This document shows positions 49,301 through 57,788 of a stretch of 64,000 nucleotides of DNA, piece by piece; positions within the stretch are counted from its first letter, which is position 1, and every line of letters begins with the position of its first letter. A program made the position numbers and the translations under genes. The DNA is from AC-37 sp036389295. GTDB taxonomy: Bacteria > Actinomycetota > Thermoleophilia > Solirubrobacterales > Thermoleophilaceae. The notes beneath the pieces are model-generated. The model did no database searches. It saw only the letters and a program-made list of their open reading frames with translations, and had not been told where the DNA came from. The stretch covers positions 14,012 through 78,011 of the forward strand of contig DASVQB010000019.1 in NCBI GenBank assembly GCA_036389295.1. Direction: 5' to 3'.

Positions 49301-52252
49301 GTGCCCCTCCCGGGTTATGCTCGCCGCAACGTGGACGCGCAGGCGCGCACCGGGTCGATCGTCGGGCGCGAGACGGAGCTCGAGCGCCTGGGCGCGACGC
49401 TCGACGCGCTCGACGGCGGCGACGCCGCCTGCCTGACCGTCGAGGGCGAGCCGGGCATCGGCAAGACCCGCCTCCTGGCGGAGCTGCGCGCCCGCGCCGA
49501 GGCGCGCGGGCACGTCGTCCTCTCCGGCGCGGCGGCGGAGTTCGAGCGCGACCTGCCGTTCGGCGTCTTCGCCGACGCGCTCGACGCCTACGTGGTCTCG
49601 CAGGAGCTGGACGGCCGCGAGGGCTGGGACGCGGACCTCGGTCGGGAGCTCGGCGAGATCCTCCCGTCGCTGCGGACCGCGGACGGCGCGGGGGCGATCG
49701 CCGACGAGCGCTACCGGACCCACCGCGCCGTCGGTCGCCTGTTGTGCCTCCTGGCGGACGAGCGGCCGCTCGTCCTGGTGCTCGACGACCTTCACTGGAG
49801 CGACGGCGCCTCGATCGAGCTGATCGCCGCGCTCGTCCGCCGCCCCCCGCCCGCGCCGGTGCTCCTCGCTCTCGGCCTGCGGCCGGGGCAGGCGGCGGAG
49901 CAGCTCGCGGCGGCCCTCGCGGGGCCGTCGGTGGACAGGCTGGAGCTCGGGGAGCTGACCGAGGCGGAGGCCGCGGAGCTGCTCGCCGGCTCCGACGCCG
50001 CGACCGTCGCGACCATCTACGGCCACGGCGGCGGCAACCCGTTCTACCTCGAGCAGCTCGGGCGCGCGCGACGCGGGCCGAGCGTCCAGGCGGCCGACGG
50101 CGGAGCGGCCGCGGCTGCGGCGGCGGGCGTGCCCCCGGCCGTCGCGGCGGCGATCGCCGAGGAGCTCGAGTCGCTGCCCGCCCGGTCGCGCACGTTCCTC
50201 GACGCGGCCGCCGTCGCCGGCGAGCCGTTCGAGCCCAGCCTGGCGGCGACCGTCGGGGAGCTGGGCGAGGCCGAGGGGCTCGAGGCGCTCGACGACCTGC
50301 TGGCGCTCGACCTGGTCCGCCCGACCGAGGTCCCGCGGCGCTTCAAGTTCCGGCACCCGCTCGTGCGGCGCGCCGTCTACGAGTCGACGCGCGGCGGCTG
50401 GAGGCTCGCGGCGCACGCGAGGGCCGCCGGGGCGCTCGCCGCGCGGGGCGCCGCCGCCGCGGAGCGCGCGCACCACGTCGAGCAGTCGGCGAGCCAGGGG
50501 GACGCGGAGGCGATCGACGTGCTGCTCGCGGCCGGCCAGGCGGCGGCGGCGCGGGCGCCGGCGGCCGCGGCACGCTGGTTCGACGCCGCCCTGCGACTGC
50601 TGCCGAGCGACGACGTCGAGCGCCAGGTCGAGGTGCGCGTGGAGCTCGCGTCCGCCAGGCGGTCGCTCGGCGAGCTGGACCTGTGCCGCACGACCCTGCT
50701 CGAGGCGACGCGGCTGCTGCCGCCCGAGTCGGCGATGCGGCGTGTCGAGCTGACCGCGCTCTGCGCAGCCGTCGAGCACTGGCAGGGGCGCCACGAGGAG
50801 GCGCATCGCCGGCTCTTCCGCGCATGGGAGGAGCTGCCGGACGGCGGGACCCCGGAGGCGGCGGCGCTCCAGGTCGAGCTGGCCGTCGACGGTCTCTACG
50901 AGAACGACTTCCAGCAGACCTCCGAGATGGGCGGGGCCGCGCTCGAGACCGCGCGCCGGCTGGACGACCGCGGGCTGATCGCGGCGGCGGCGTCCGCCCT
51001 GGCCCTCGGGGCGGCCGCGTCCGAGGAGATCGAGACCGCGCGCGAGCATCGCGCCGAGGCGCTTCGCCAGCTCGACCTGATGGACGACGCCGAGCTCGCG
51101 CCGCGGCTGGAGACCCTCTACTACCTCGGCTGGGCCGAGAACTACCTCGAGCACTACGACGAGGCGATCGCGCACGCGGAGCACGGCGTCGCGATCGCGC
51201 GCGCCACCGGCGCCGGGCGCCTGCTCGTCCCGCTGATGCTGCTCCGCGGCTACCCCTACGAGATGCAGGGCCGCCTGGCCGAGGCCAGGGAGATGTGCGC
51301 GACCGCCGTCGAGATCGCGCGGCTCTCGGGCAACCGCCACTACCTCTTCTGGGCGCTGTTCGAGCTGGCCTGGGCGCACTACTTCGCCGGCGACCTGTCC
51401 GCCGCGATCGCCGCCGGGGAGGAGAGCGTCCGGGTCGGCGGCCGGATGTCGCGCGGCACGATGCCGTCCGCGGGGGGAGGCGCCGGCTGGACGCTGGCCG
51501 TCGCGCGGTTCGAGCTCGGCGAGCCCGAGGAGGCGCTCCGGATGATGCACGAGGTGGGGGGCGCGGGCATGGAGAACTGGATCCCGGTAGAGCGCTACTT
51601 CAACTGGGAGAACGTGGCCCTCGCCGAGCTGGCGCTCGGGAACGCCGAGGCCGCGGCCGCGATCGCGCGCAGGACGGAGGAGTCCGCCGCCCGCGTGGAC
51701 CTGCGCCTGCCGACCGTGCTCGCGGCCCGGACCCGCGCGGCGGTGCAGCTCGCGAGCGGGGACGCGGCCGGCGCGGCCGGCGCGGCGCGCCGGTCGATCG
51801 AGGCGGGCGCCGCGATCGGCGCGAAGCTGGAGGTCGCCTGCTCGCGCAGCCTGCTCGGCCGCGCCCTCCTGGCGGACGGCGACCGCCCGGGCGCGATCGA
51901 GGTGCTCCGCGAGGCCGAGCGAGAGCTCGACGCGTGCGGGTCCGTCCGCATGCGCGACGAGGCGCGCCGCGAGCTGCGCAAGCTCGGCGCCCGGACGGAG
52001 GCGCGCGGCCCGGCGGCCACCGACGACTCCGGCGTCGAGGCGCTGACGAAGCGCGAGCGCGAGATCGGCGACCTGATCACCGACCGGATGACGAACAAGC
52101 AGATCGCGGCCCAGCTCTTCCTGAGCGAGAAGACGGTCGAGTCGCACATCCGCAACGTCTTCCACAAGCTCGGCGTGTCGTCGCGCGTGGAGGTGGCCCG
52201 CGCGATCGAGCGCGATCGGCGCGACCGCGACGCGTCCCCCGAGCCCGCCTAA
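49301..52252 (+). CDS. Large ATP-binding LuxR (LAL)-family regulator
   Basis: This 983-residue protein (or 973 from GTG 49331, where TATGCT lies 9 nt upstream) has an AAA/STAND ATPase at the start: SIVGRETELERLGATLDAL, Walker A GEPGIGKTR and Walker B PLVLVLDDLHW. A long TPR-like helical middle follows (residues about 450-890). The C-terminal LuxR helix-turn-helix is LTKREREIGDLITDRMTNKQ, then LFLSEKTVESHIRNVFHKLG. LAL proteins act as signal-gated activators (MalT-like). The stop overlaps the permease start (TAATG). Confidence 0.92.
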   Translation: MPLPGYARRNVDAQARTGSIVGRETELERLGATLDALDGGDAACLTVEGEPGIGKTRLLAELRARAEARGHVVLSGAAAEFERDLPFGVFADALDAYVVSQELDGREGWDADLGRELGEILPSLRTADGAGAIADERYRTHRAVGRLLCLLADERPLVLVLDDLHWSDGASIELIAALVRRPPPAPVLLALGLRPGQAAEQLAAALAGPSVDRLELGELTEAEAAELLAGSDAATVATIYGHGGGNPFYLEQLGRARRGPSVQAADGGAAAAAAAGVPPAVAAAIAEELESLPARSRTFLDAAAVAGEPFEPSLAATVGELGEAEGLEALDDLLALDLVRPTEVPRRFKFRHPLVRRAVYESTRGGWRLAAHARAAGALAARGAAAAERAHHVEQSASQGDAEAIDVLLAAGQAAAARAPAAAARWFDAALRLLPSDDVERQVEVRVELASARRSLGELDLCRTTLLEATRLLPPESAMRRVELTALCAAVEHWQGRHEEAHRRLFRAWEELPDGGTPEAAALQVELAVDGLYENDFQQTSEMGGAALETARRLDDRGLIAAAASALALGAAASEEIETAREHRAEALRQLDLMDDAELAPRLETLYYLGWAENYLEHYDEAIAHAEHGVAIARATGAGRLLVPLMLLRGYPYEMQGRLAEAREMCATAVEIARLSGNRHYLFWALFELAWAHYFAGDLSAAIAAGEESVRVGGRMSRGTMPSAGGGAGWTLAVARFELGEPEEALRMMHEVGGAGMENWIPVERYFNWENVALAELALGNAEAAAAIARRTEESAARVDLRLPTVLAARTRAAVQLASGDAAGAAGAARRSIEAGAAIGAKLEVACSRSLLGRALLADGDRPGAIEVLREAERELDACGSVRMRDEARRELRKLGARTEARGPAATDDSGVEALTKREREIGDLITDRMTNKQIAAQLFLSEKTVESHIRNVFHKLGVSSRVEVARAIERDRRDRDASPEPA

Positions 52253-53760
52253 TGGCGACCGCCCCGGCCCTCGACGCCGACGCCGCCCGCCTGCGCGAGC
52301 TCGGCTACGAGCAGGAGCTCGACCGGCGCCTGAGGATCTTCGACAACGTCGCCCTGGCGTTCGCCGGCGTGTCGCCGGTCGTCGGGCTCTACGCCGTCGT
52401 GCTGGTCGGGACCGTCGTGGCGGGGCCCGCGTGGGTATGGGTGCTCCCGGTCGCGCTGGCGGGGCAGTGCCTGCTGCTCGCGGTGTACGCCGAGCTGGCG
52501 TCCGAGTTCCCGATCGCCGGCGGCGCCTACCAGTGGAGCAAGCGGCTGCTCGGCGGCGGCTACGGCTGGCTCGCCGGCTGGGTCGCGATCTGCGCCTACG
52601 CGGTGGCGAACACGACCATCGCCTACCTCGGCGCGCCGTGGGCGCTGACCCTGCTCGACGTCGACCCGTCCGCGAACGCCGTCGTCCTGACCGGCACGGT
52701 GCTCGTCCTCGTGTGCGGGGCCGCCGGCGCGCTCGGGATCGGCGTCCTCGGACGGGCGGTGAAGGTCGGCATCGGAGCCGAGATCGCGGCGTCCGTGGGG
52801 ATCGGCGTCTCGCTGCTGCTCGTCTTCCGCGAGCAGAGCCCGTCGCTCCTCACCGACACGCTCGGGGCGGAGGCGCTGTCCGGCGGGTCCACCTTCGCCG
52901 CGCTCCTGGCGGCGCTGGCCGTCGGCGGCTGGGTCTTCATCGGCTTCGACGTCGGGGTGGGGGCGGCCGAGGAGACCAGGAACGCCGCCCGGCACGTCCC
53001 GCGCTCGATCTGGATCGCGCTGCTGAGCGTGGGGGCGCTCGTGATGCTGAACGCGGTCGCGGCCACGCTTGCGCACCCCGACCCGGCGCAGGTCGTCGCC
53101 GGCGAGGACCTCGATCCCGTCACCACCGCGGTGGTCACCTCCTTCGGGTCGTGGTCGGCCAAGCCCTTCGCCGCGGTGGTGCTGACCGCGTTCCTGGCGT
53201 GCGGCATGGCCGCCCAGGCGCTGACGGCCAGGACGATCTTCTCGCTGGCCCGCGACGGCGTGCTGCCGGCCTCGCGGCTCCTGCGCTCCGTCGACCGCCG
53301 GAGGACGCCGATCGGAGCCATCGCCGCGACCACCGCGGTCGCCTGCCTCGGCCTGCTGCTGGGGTTGAACTCGGCAGCGGTCGGGAGCCTGATCGCGTTC
53401 GGCACGGCCGCCATCTACGTGTCGTTCCTGATGACGGCGCTGGCGGCCCTGGTCGCGCGGGCCCGCGGCAGCTGGGTGCCGGGCGGCCTTGTCAGGCTCG
53501 GCCGGGCCGGCCCCGTCGTGAACGTCCTCGCCGTCGGCTGGCTGGCCTTCGAGACGGTCAACGTCGCCTGGCCGCGCGAGTCGCTCGCCCCGCCGGGCGC
53601 GCCGTTCTACCAGGTGTGGGCCGCGCCGATCGTGCTGGCGGCGATCGCGACGGTCGGGGTGGGCTACCTGCTCGTCGCGCGCCCTCACGAGGCCGCCGCT
53701 CGCCCGCACGAGGACGGGCGGCGCGACCCGGTCCTGGAACGGCCGGCGCCCGCCGAGTAG
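52252..53760 (+). CDS. APC-family amino-acid permease
   Basis: This 502-residue protein has about 12 hydrophobic helices, with the classic ELASEFPIAGGAYQWSKRLLGG in helix 2-3, then AEETRNAARHVPRSIWIAL and ALTARTIFSLARDGVLPAS. It belongs to the APC superfamily (amino-acid/polyamine transport). Its ATG overlaps the LAL stop, so it is probably translationally coupled. Substrate is unknown; the regulator may sense it. Confidence 0.88.
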   Translation: MATAPALDADAARLRELGYEQELDRRLRIFDNVALAFAGVSPVVGLYAVVLVGTVVAGPAWVWVLPVALAGQCLLLAVYAELASEFPIAGGAYQWSKRLLGGGYGWLAGWVAICAYAVANTTIAYLGAPWALTLLDVDPSANAVVLTGTVLVLVCGAAGALGIGVLGRAVKVGIGAEIAASVGIGVSLLLVFREQSPSLLTDTLGAEALSGGSTFAALLAALAVGGWVFIGFDVGVGAAEETRNAARHVPRSIWIALLSVGALVMLNAVAATLAHPDPAQVVAGEDLDPVTTAVVTSFGSWSAKPFAAVVLTAFLACGMAAQALTARTIFSLARDGVLPASRLLRSVDRRRTPIGAIAATTAVACLGLLLGLNSAAVGSLIAFGTAAIYVSFLMTALAALVARARGSWVPGGLVRLGRAGPVVNVLAVGWLAFETVNVAWPRESLAPPGAPFYQVWAAPIVLAAIATVGVGYLLVARPHEAAARPHEDGRRDPVLERPAPAE

Positions 53761-53771
53761 GCGGGCGCCGG
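53743..53771. terminator. Strong hairpin between convergent genes
   Basis: CCGGCGCCCGCC and GGCGGGCGCCGG form a perfect 12-bp stem around GAGTA, covering the permease stop codon. The MMPL gene is convergent and ends at 53793. No T-run. Confidence 0.55.
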
Positions 53772-53792
53772 GGCTTCCAGGGGTCCTCCTTC

Positions 53793-55973
53793 CTACGCGC
53801 GGGCGGGGAGGGGCCGCAGGCTCTCCAGGAGCTCCTCCCCCTCGATGTCCACGTCGGGCACGACCCGGTCGAGCCGGCGCGGCAGCTTCCACGCGCTGTG
53901 CCCGAGCAGCGCCATCACGGCGGGCACGAGCGTCATGCGCACCACGAACGCGTCCGCGATCACGCCGAACGCGAGCGAGAGCCCGATCGACTTGACCACC
54001 GGGTCCGGGTCGAGCAGGAAGGCCGCGAACACCGCGGTCATGATCACCGCGGCGGCGGTGACGACGCGGCCGCTCTGGCCGTAGCCCTTCACCACCGACT
54101 CGACGGGCTCGCCGGAGTGGACGTACGCCTCGCGCATGCGGGACACGAGGAAGACCTCGTAGTCCATCGCCAGCCCGAACAGGATGCCGATCAGGAGCAC
54201 CGGCAGGAAGCTGACGATCGGCCCCGCCTGGGCGACCGCGAACAGGTCGGCCATGTTGCCGTCCTGGAAGACCCAGACGACGGCGCCCATGGACGCCCCG
54301 ATGCTGAGCAGGAAGCCGCCAGCCGCCTTCAGCGGGACGAGCACCGAGCGGAACACCACCATGAGCAGCAGCAGCGCCAGCCCGACCACCACGGCGACGT
54401 ACTTCGGCAGCGACGCCGCGAGCTGGTCGGCGGTGTCGATGTTGAGCGCCGTCGTCCCCGTGACGTAGACGTCGAGGCCGTACCGCTCCGGGATCTCGCC
54501 GGCCTTGCCGCGCACGTAGTCGACGAGGTCGCGGGTCTCGTCCGACGCCGGACCGGTCTTGGGCGTGACGAGCGAGATCGTGACGTCGCCGCGCTCGTTC
54601 TGCTGGGGCGGCGAGACGGCCGCGACGTTCGGGACCTCGCGGAGCCGCTCGGTCACCTTGGTCGCGATCTCCTCCTGCTGCTCCTTCGTCGCGTCCGGCG
54701 CGTCGACGACAACCGTCAGGACGCCGTTGAACCCGGCCCCGAAGCCCTGGCTCAGCAGGTCGTAGGCGCGACGCTCCGTGTTGTCGGTCGGCTTCGACCC
54801 GCCGTCCGGCAGGCCCAGCTTCATGTGCGTTGCCGGCACCGCGGCGGCGCACAGGAGCGCGAGGCACGCGACCGCGACGGTGCGCGGCCGGCGGGTCACG
54901 AACCTGGCGTAGCGCACGCTGGCCGTCTCGCGCCCGGGCCTCCGGCCGCGCGGCCGGAAGGCGAGCGCGCGGTTCTTCCGCACGATCCGCCCGCCGGCGA
55001 AGCCGAGCAGCGCCGGCAGCAGCGTCGTCGCGATCGCCACGGCGACGATCACGGCGCCGGCCGCCGCCAGCCCCATGACGGTCAGGAACGGGATGTTGAC
55101 CACGGTCAGCCCGACGAGCGCGATCACCACCGTGGCGCCGGCGAACACGACCGCGCTGCCGGCCGTACCGGTCGCCTGCGCGGCCGCCTCACGCGGCTCC
55201 AGCCCCTCGCCGACGTTCTGGCGGTGCCGGGAGAGGATGAACAGCGCGTAGTCGATCCCGACCGCCAGGCCCAGCATCGTCGCCAGGGTCGGGGCGGTCT
55301 CGGTCAGCTCGAACGCGCCGGTGAGCGCGGTCACGCCCCCGACGGAGATGCCCACGCCGATCATCGCGGTGAGGAGCGGCAGGCCGGCGGCCACGAGCGA
55401 CCCGAGCGTGATCGCCAGGACCACGAACCCGATCATCATGCCGAGGCGCTCGGAGCCGGCCTCGGCCTCGTCGGTCACGAGCCCGCCGCCGAACTCCACC
55501 TGCATCCCGGCCTCCCTGGCCGGCTCGGCGCTCTCCTCGAGCTCCTCGCGCGCCGGGTCGTCGACCTCGTCGGCGGGCATGGGGTAGATCACGTCGGCGT
55601 AGCCGATCCGCCCGTCCTTCGAGATCGCCTTCGCGGTGTACGGGTCGACGACCTTCGTGACGTCCTTCGCCTTCCCGGCCCGCTCCGCCGACTCCATGAC
55701 GGCGGCCTGGTTCTCCGGGTCGGTCAGCTTCTCGCCCGGCGGGGCGACGTACACGACGCGCGCCGACGCTCCGCCGGCCCCCGGGTACTTCTCGGCGAGC
55801 AGGTCCTGCGCCTGCTGCGACTCGGTGCCCGGAACCTCGAACTTGCTCGAGAACGAGCCGCTGAGCGTGCTCGCGGCGAACGCCACCAGGCCGAGCGCGA
55901 GCACCCAGCCGAGCAGCACCTTGCGGCGGTTGTCGAAGGCCCAGCCGCCCAGGCGATAGAGATACGTAGCCAC
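53793..55973 (-). CDS. MMPL-family transporter
   Basis: This 726-residue protein has 12 predicted helices in two RND-like halves. The first has FDNRRKVLLGWVLALGLVAFA then GLAVGIDYALFILSRHRQNV; the second has LFGLAMDYEVFLVSRMREAY. The two Asp-Tyr pairs are proton-relay marks of MMPL proteins. Two large extracytoplasmic loops lie between helices 1-2 and 7-8. GTG start with a strong AGGAGGG upstream. MMPLs export lipids or drugs. Copy 2 of a 36-bp element lies 64-99 bp upstream. Confidence 0.93.
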   Translation of the reverse strand: MATYLYRLGGWAFDNRRKVLLGWVLALGLVAFAASTLSGSFSSKFEVPGTESQQAQDLLAEKYPGAGGASARVVYVAPPGEKLTDPENQAAVMESAERAGKAKDVTKVVDPYTAKAISKDGRIGYADVIYPMPADEVDDPAREELEESAEPAREAGMQVEFGGGLVTDEAEAGSERLGMMIGFVVLAITLGSLVAAGLPLLTAMIGVGISVGGVTALTGAFELTETAPTLATMLGLAVGIDYALFILSRHRQNVGEGLEPREAAAQATGTAGSAVVFAGATVVIALVGLTVVNIPFLTVMGLAAAGAVIVAVAIATTLLPALLGFAGGRIVRKNRALAFRPRGRRPGRETASVRYARFVTRRPRTVAVACLALLCAAAVPATHMKLGLPDGGSKPTDNTERRAYDLLSQGFGAGFNGVLTVVVDAPDATKEQQEEIATKVTERLREVPNVAAVSPPQQNERGDVTISLVTPKTGPASDETRDLVDYVRGKAGEIPERYGLDVYVTGTTALNIDTADQLAASLPKYVAVVVGLALLLLMVVFRSVLVPLKAAGGFLLSIGASMGAVVWVFQDGNMADLFAVAQAGPIVSFLPVLLIGILFGLAMDYEVFLVSRMREAYVHSGEPVESVVKGYGQSGRVVTAAAVIMTAVFAAFLLDPDPVVKSIGLSLAFGVIADAFVVRMTLVPAVMALLGHSAWKLPRRLDRVVPDVDIEGEELLESLRPLPARA

Positions 55974-56036
55974 TTCAACCCTCCTGGAATCGAACTGCGG
56001 TCACGCGGCGATCATCCGGGCCCGGCGCCCCCCGGT

Positions 56037-56072
56037 CATCGGGGGCGGACCCTGAACCCGGACCCTGAGATC
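56037..56072. promoter_or_regulatory. 36-bp element, copy 2
   Basis: It matches copy 1 in 30 of 36 positions with no gaps. It lies between the MMPL start and the gene at 56138, so it could control either direction. Confidence 0.6.
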
Positions 56073-56137
56073 GAGGCCGCGCCGGACCCGCCTCGGGCCG
56101 CTCCGGCGGCGCGGACGCTCGACCGCCATGCGAACAT

Positions 56138-56521
56138 GTGTTCGTGACCTCCCAGGGCTCCCCGTACGCCAGGCTGAAGCGCGCGATCGCCCGGGGGAAC
56201 CCCACGATCGCGATGGCCACGGCCGCCGAGCTGCCGCGCGTCCCGCTCGAGGACGCGCTCGCACTGTGCCTCCTGCTGCTCGACCGGGAGCCGTCGCGGT
56301 ACGAGGCGGCGGCCGTCCGCTGGCACAGCCGCTTCTGCCGCGAGGTCAGGCCGACGATGCCGGACGCCCAGCTCGCGCTGGCGGCCCTCCACGCGCTGCC
56401 GGGGCCCGGCGCCGAGGCCGCCGCGCAGTGCCTCGTCTCGCTGACCGAGCGCGCGTCGAACCCCGCCTGCGCCGAGGTCCTCGCCGCCTGGATGGAGCGG
56501 AACGCGGAGCTGCCCGGGTGA
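56138..56521 (+). CDS. Hypothetical all-alpha protein
   Basis: This protein of about 127 residues begins MFVTSQGSPYARLKRAIARGN and is all helix by pattern (LEDALALCLLLLDREPSRYEAAAVRW, then QLALAALHALPG). It is a familiar type of actinobacterial small protein, but no domain or function can be named. GTG 56138 is the start; GTG 56144 is an in-frame option. Confidence 0.6.
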   Translation: MFVTSQGSPYARLKRAIARGNPTIAMATAAELPRVPLEDALALCLLLLDREPSRYEAAAVRWHSRFCREVRPTMPDAQLALAALHALPGPGAEAAAQCLVSLTERASNPACAEVLAAWMERNAELPG

Positions 56522-56601
56522 CGCCTCGGAGGTCGCCCTGCCACCACAAGTCGAGCTGCTGGAGCCGCAACAGCCGCTGGAGCGATCCGTAGCATGGGCC
56601 C

Positions 56602-56973
56602 GTGGCAAAATCGAAGGTGCAGATCGCGGCCGAGCACCTGAGAAAGGCGCAGACCGAGGCCGAAGCGGGCGACCTCAGCGATGCAGTCCAGTGGTGCTTC
56701 GCGAGCCTCGAGGCCGCGATCGATGCCCTTGCGGAGCCACGCGGCCTGCCGATCGACCAGAAGCACTGGCAGCGCCGCGCCGCAGCGAGCCGCCTCCACG
56801 CCGAGGGCGTCCTCCCGAAGGACCTCGCTCCCCTTCACGACAAGCTGAACGAGATCCGCAAGGGCGTCTTCTACGAAGGTGAGGACCCCGACCTGGAGGG
56901 CGAGGCCATCGACGACATCCTCTCGGACGTCGAGGTGGCGGTCTCGGTGGCGCGGGGGGAGGCATCGCGGTGA
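56602..56973 (+). CDS. HEPN-like protein
   Basis: This 123-residue protein (EHLRKAQTEAEAGDLSDAVQW, then LHDKLNEIRKGVFYEGE) has the helix-bundle look of HEPN proteins. The usual RNase motif RxxxxH would sit at RKGVFY, where Tyr replaces His, so it may not be a canonical RNase. It is followed with a GTGA overlap by a nucleotidyltransferase gene, as in HEPN/MNT modules. TAGCAT lies 6 nt before the GTG. Confidence 0.65.
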   Translation: MAKSKVQIAAEHLRKAQTEAEAGDLSDAVQWCFASLEAAIDALAEPRGLPIDQKHWQRRAAASRLHAEGVLPKDLAPLHDKLNEIRKGVFYEGEDPDLEGEAIDDILSDVEVAVSVARGEASR

Positions 56974-57701
56974 CGCCGTCCACCCAGGCGGGAGCCGCGC
57001 CGGCGGCGCACGCCGAAGCCTGGATCGAGCGGCTCCGGCGGGATCGGGAGCGGGCGGCTCGGAACCAGACCTCCGAGCTCGCGGCGGTCACGGCGCTCGT
57101 CGAGAGGCGTTGCCGCGAGCTCGGCGCGCAGGGATTCGTCCTGACGGGGTCGACGGCACGGGGCCGGCGCACGCCCGTGAGCGACCTCGACTATCACGTG
57201 ATCGGCCCCCGCCCCGACATCTCCGACCTCGCGGCGGACGTCGACCTCTACGGCGACGATCCGAACGAGTTCGCGACGAAGCTCCGGGAGGGCGACGACT
57301 TCGTCCACTGGTCGGTCCGGTGTGGATGTGTCCTGTTCGACGCCGGGCCGATCGAACGGGCGGCCGAGCTGATCGCCGAGTCGAACCTCTGGCCGGACGA
57401 TGAGCGGAAGCTGCGCCAGGCACGCAGCACGATCGAGTTCGCCGCGCAGATGCTCGCGAGCGGCGACTACGAGGCGGCGCTCGAGCAGACGCGCGGCGCG
57501 CTGTCGCTCACCGCGCGGTGGTACCTGCTCCGCAGTCGCGTGTTCCCGCTCGCCCGCGATGAGCTCGGATCTCAGCTAAGCGCCCTAGGGTGCGACCAGC
57601 TGGCGGAGGGCCTGCGTCGCTCCATCCACGAACGACCGACGTGTGCGGCGTTGGGTGCGTCGCTCGCGGCCGCCCGGGCGCTCGTCGAGCGGCACGAGTG
57701 A
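56970..57701 (+). CDS. MNT-type nucleotidyltransferase with C-terminal helical domain
   Basis: This 243-residue protein has the nucleotidyltransferase motif GSTARGRRTPVSDLDYHVIG: GS followed by D-x-D. The C-terminal half is helical (FAAQMLASGDYEAALEQTRG, LTARWYLLRSRVFPLARD), HEPN-like in look. MNT antitoxins AMPylate or block HEPN toxins. The GTG overlaps the HEPN-like stop. It may also be a lone DNA-polymerase-beta-like enzyme. Confidence 0.75.
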   Translation: MTPSTQAGAAPAAHAEAWIERLRRDRERAARNQTSELAAVTALVERRCRELGAQGFVLTGSTARGRRTPVSDLDYHVIGPRPDISDLAADVDLYGDDPNEFATKLREGDDFVHWSVRCGCVLFDAGPIERAAELIAESNLWPDDERKLRQARSTIEFAAQMLASGDYEAALEQTRGALSLTARWYLLRSRVFPLARDELGSQLSALGCDQLAEGLRRSIHERPTCAALGASLAAARALVERHE

Positions 57702-57748
57702 CGATCGGCGACACGCTCGCCCGCGAGGCGCCTGTCTGATCGAGCATT

Positions 57749-57764
57749 CCCCCCGATCGGGGGG
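57749..57764. promoter_or_regulatory. Perfect 16-bp palindrome at the oxidase promoter
   Basis: CCCCCCGATCGGGGGG, perfectly self-complementary, placed 17-18 bp before the TAGGTT box at 57777-57782, so it covers the -35 site of the amine-oxidase gene. This is a candidate operator for a repressor. Confidence 0.6.
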
Positions 57765-57788
57765 TCGCGGACGGGATAGGTTCGACAG

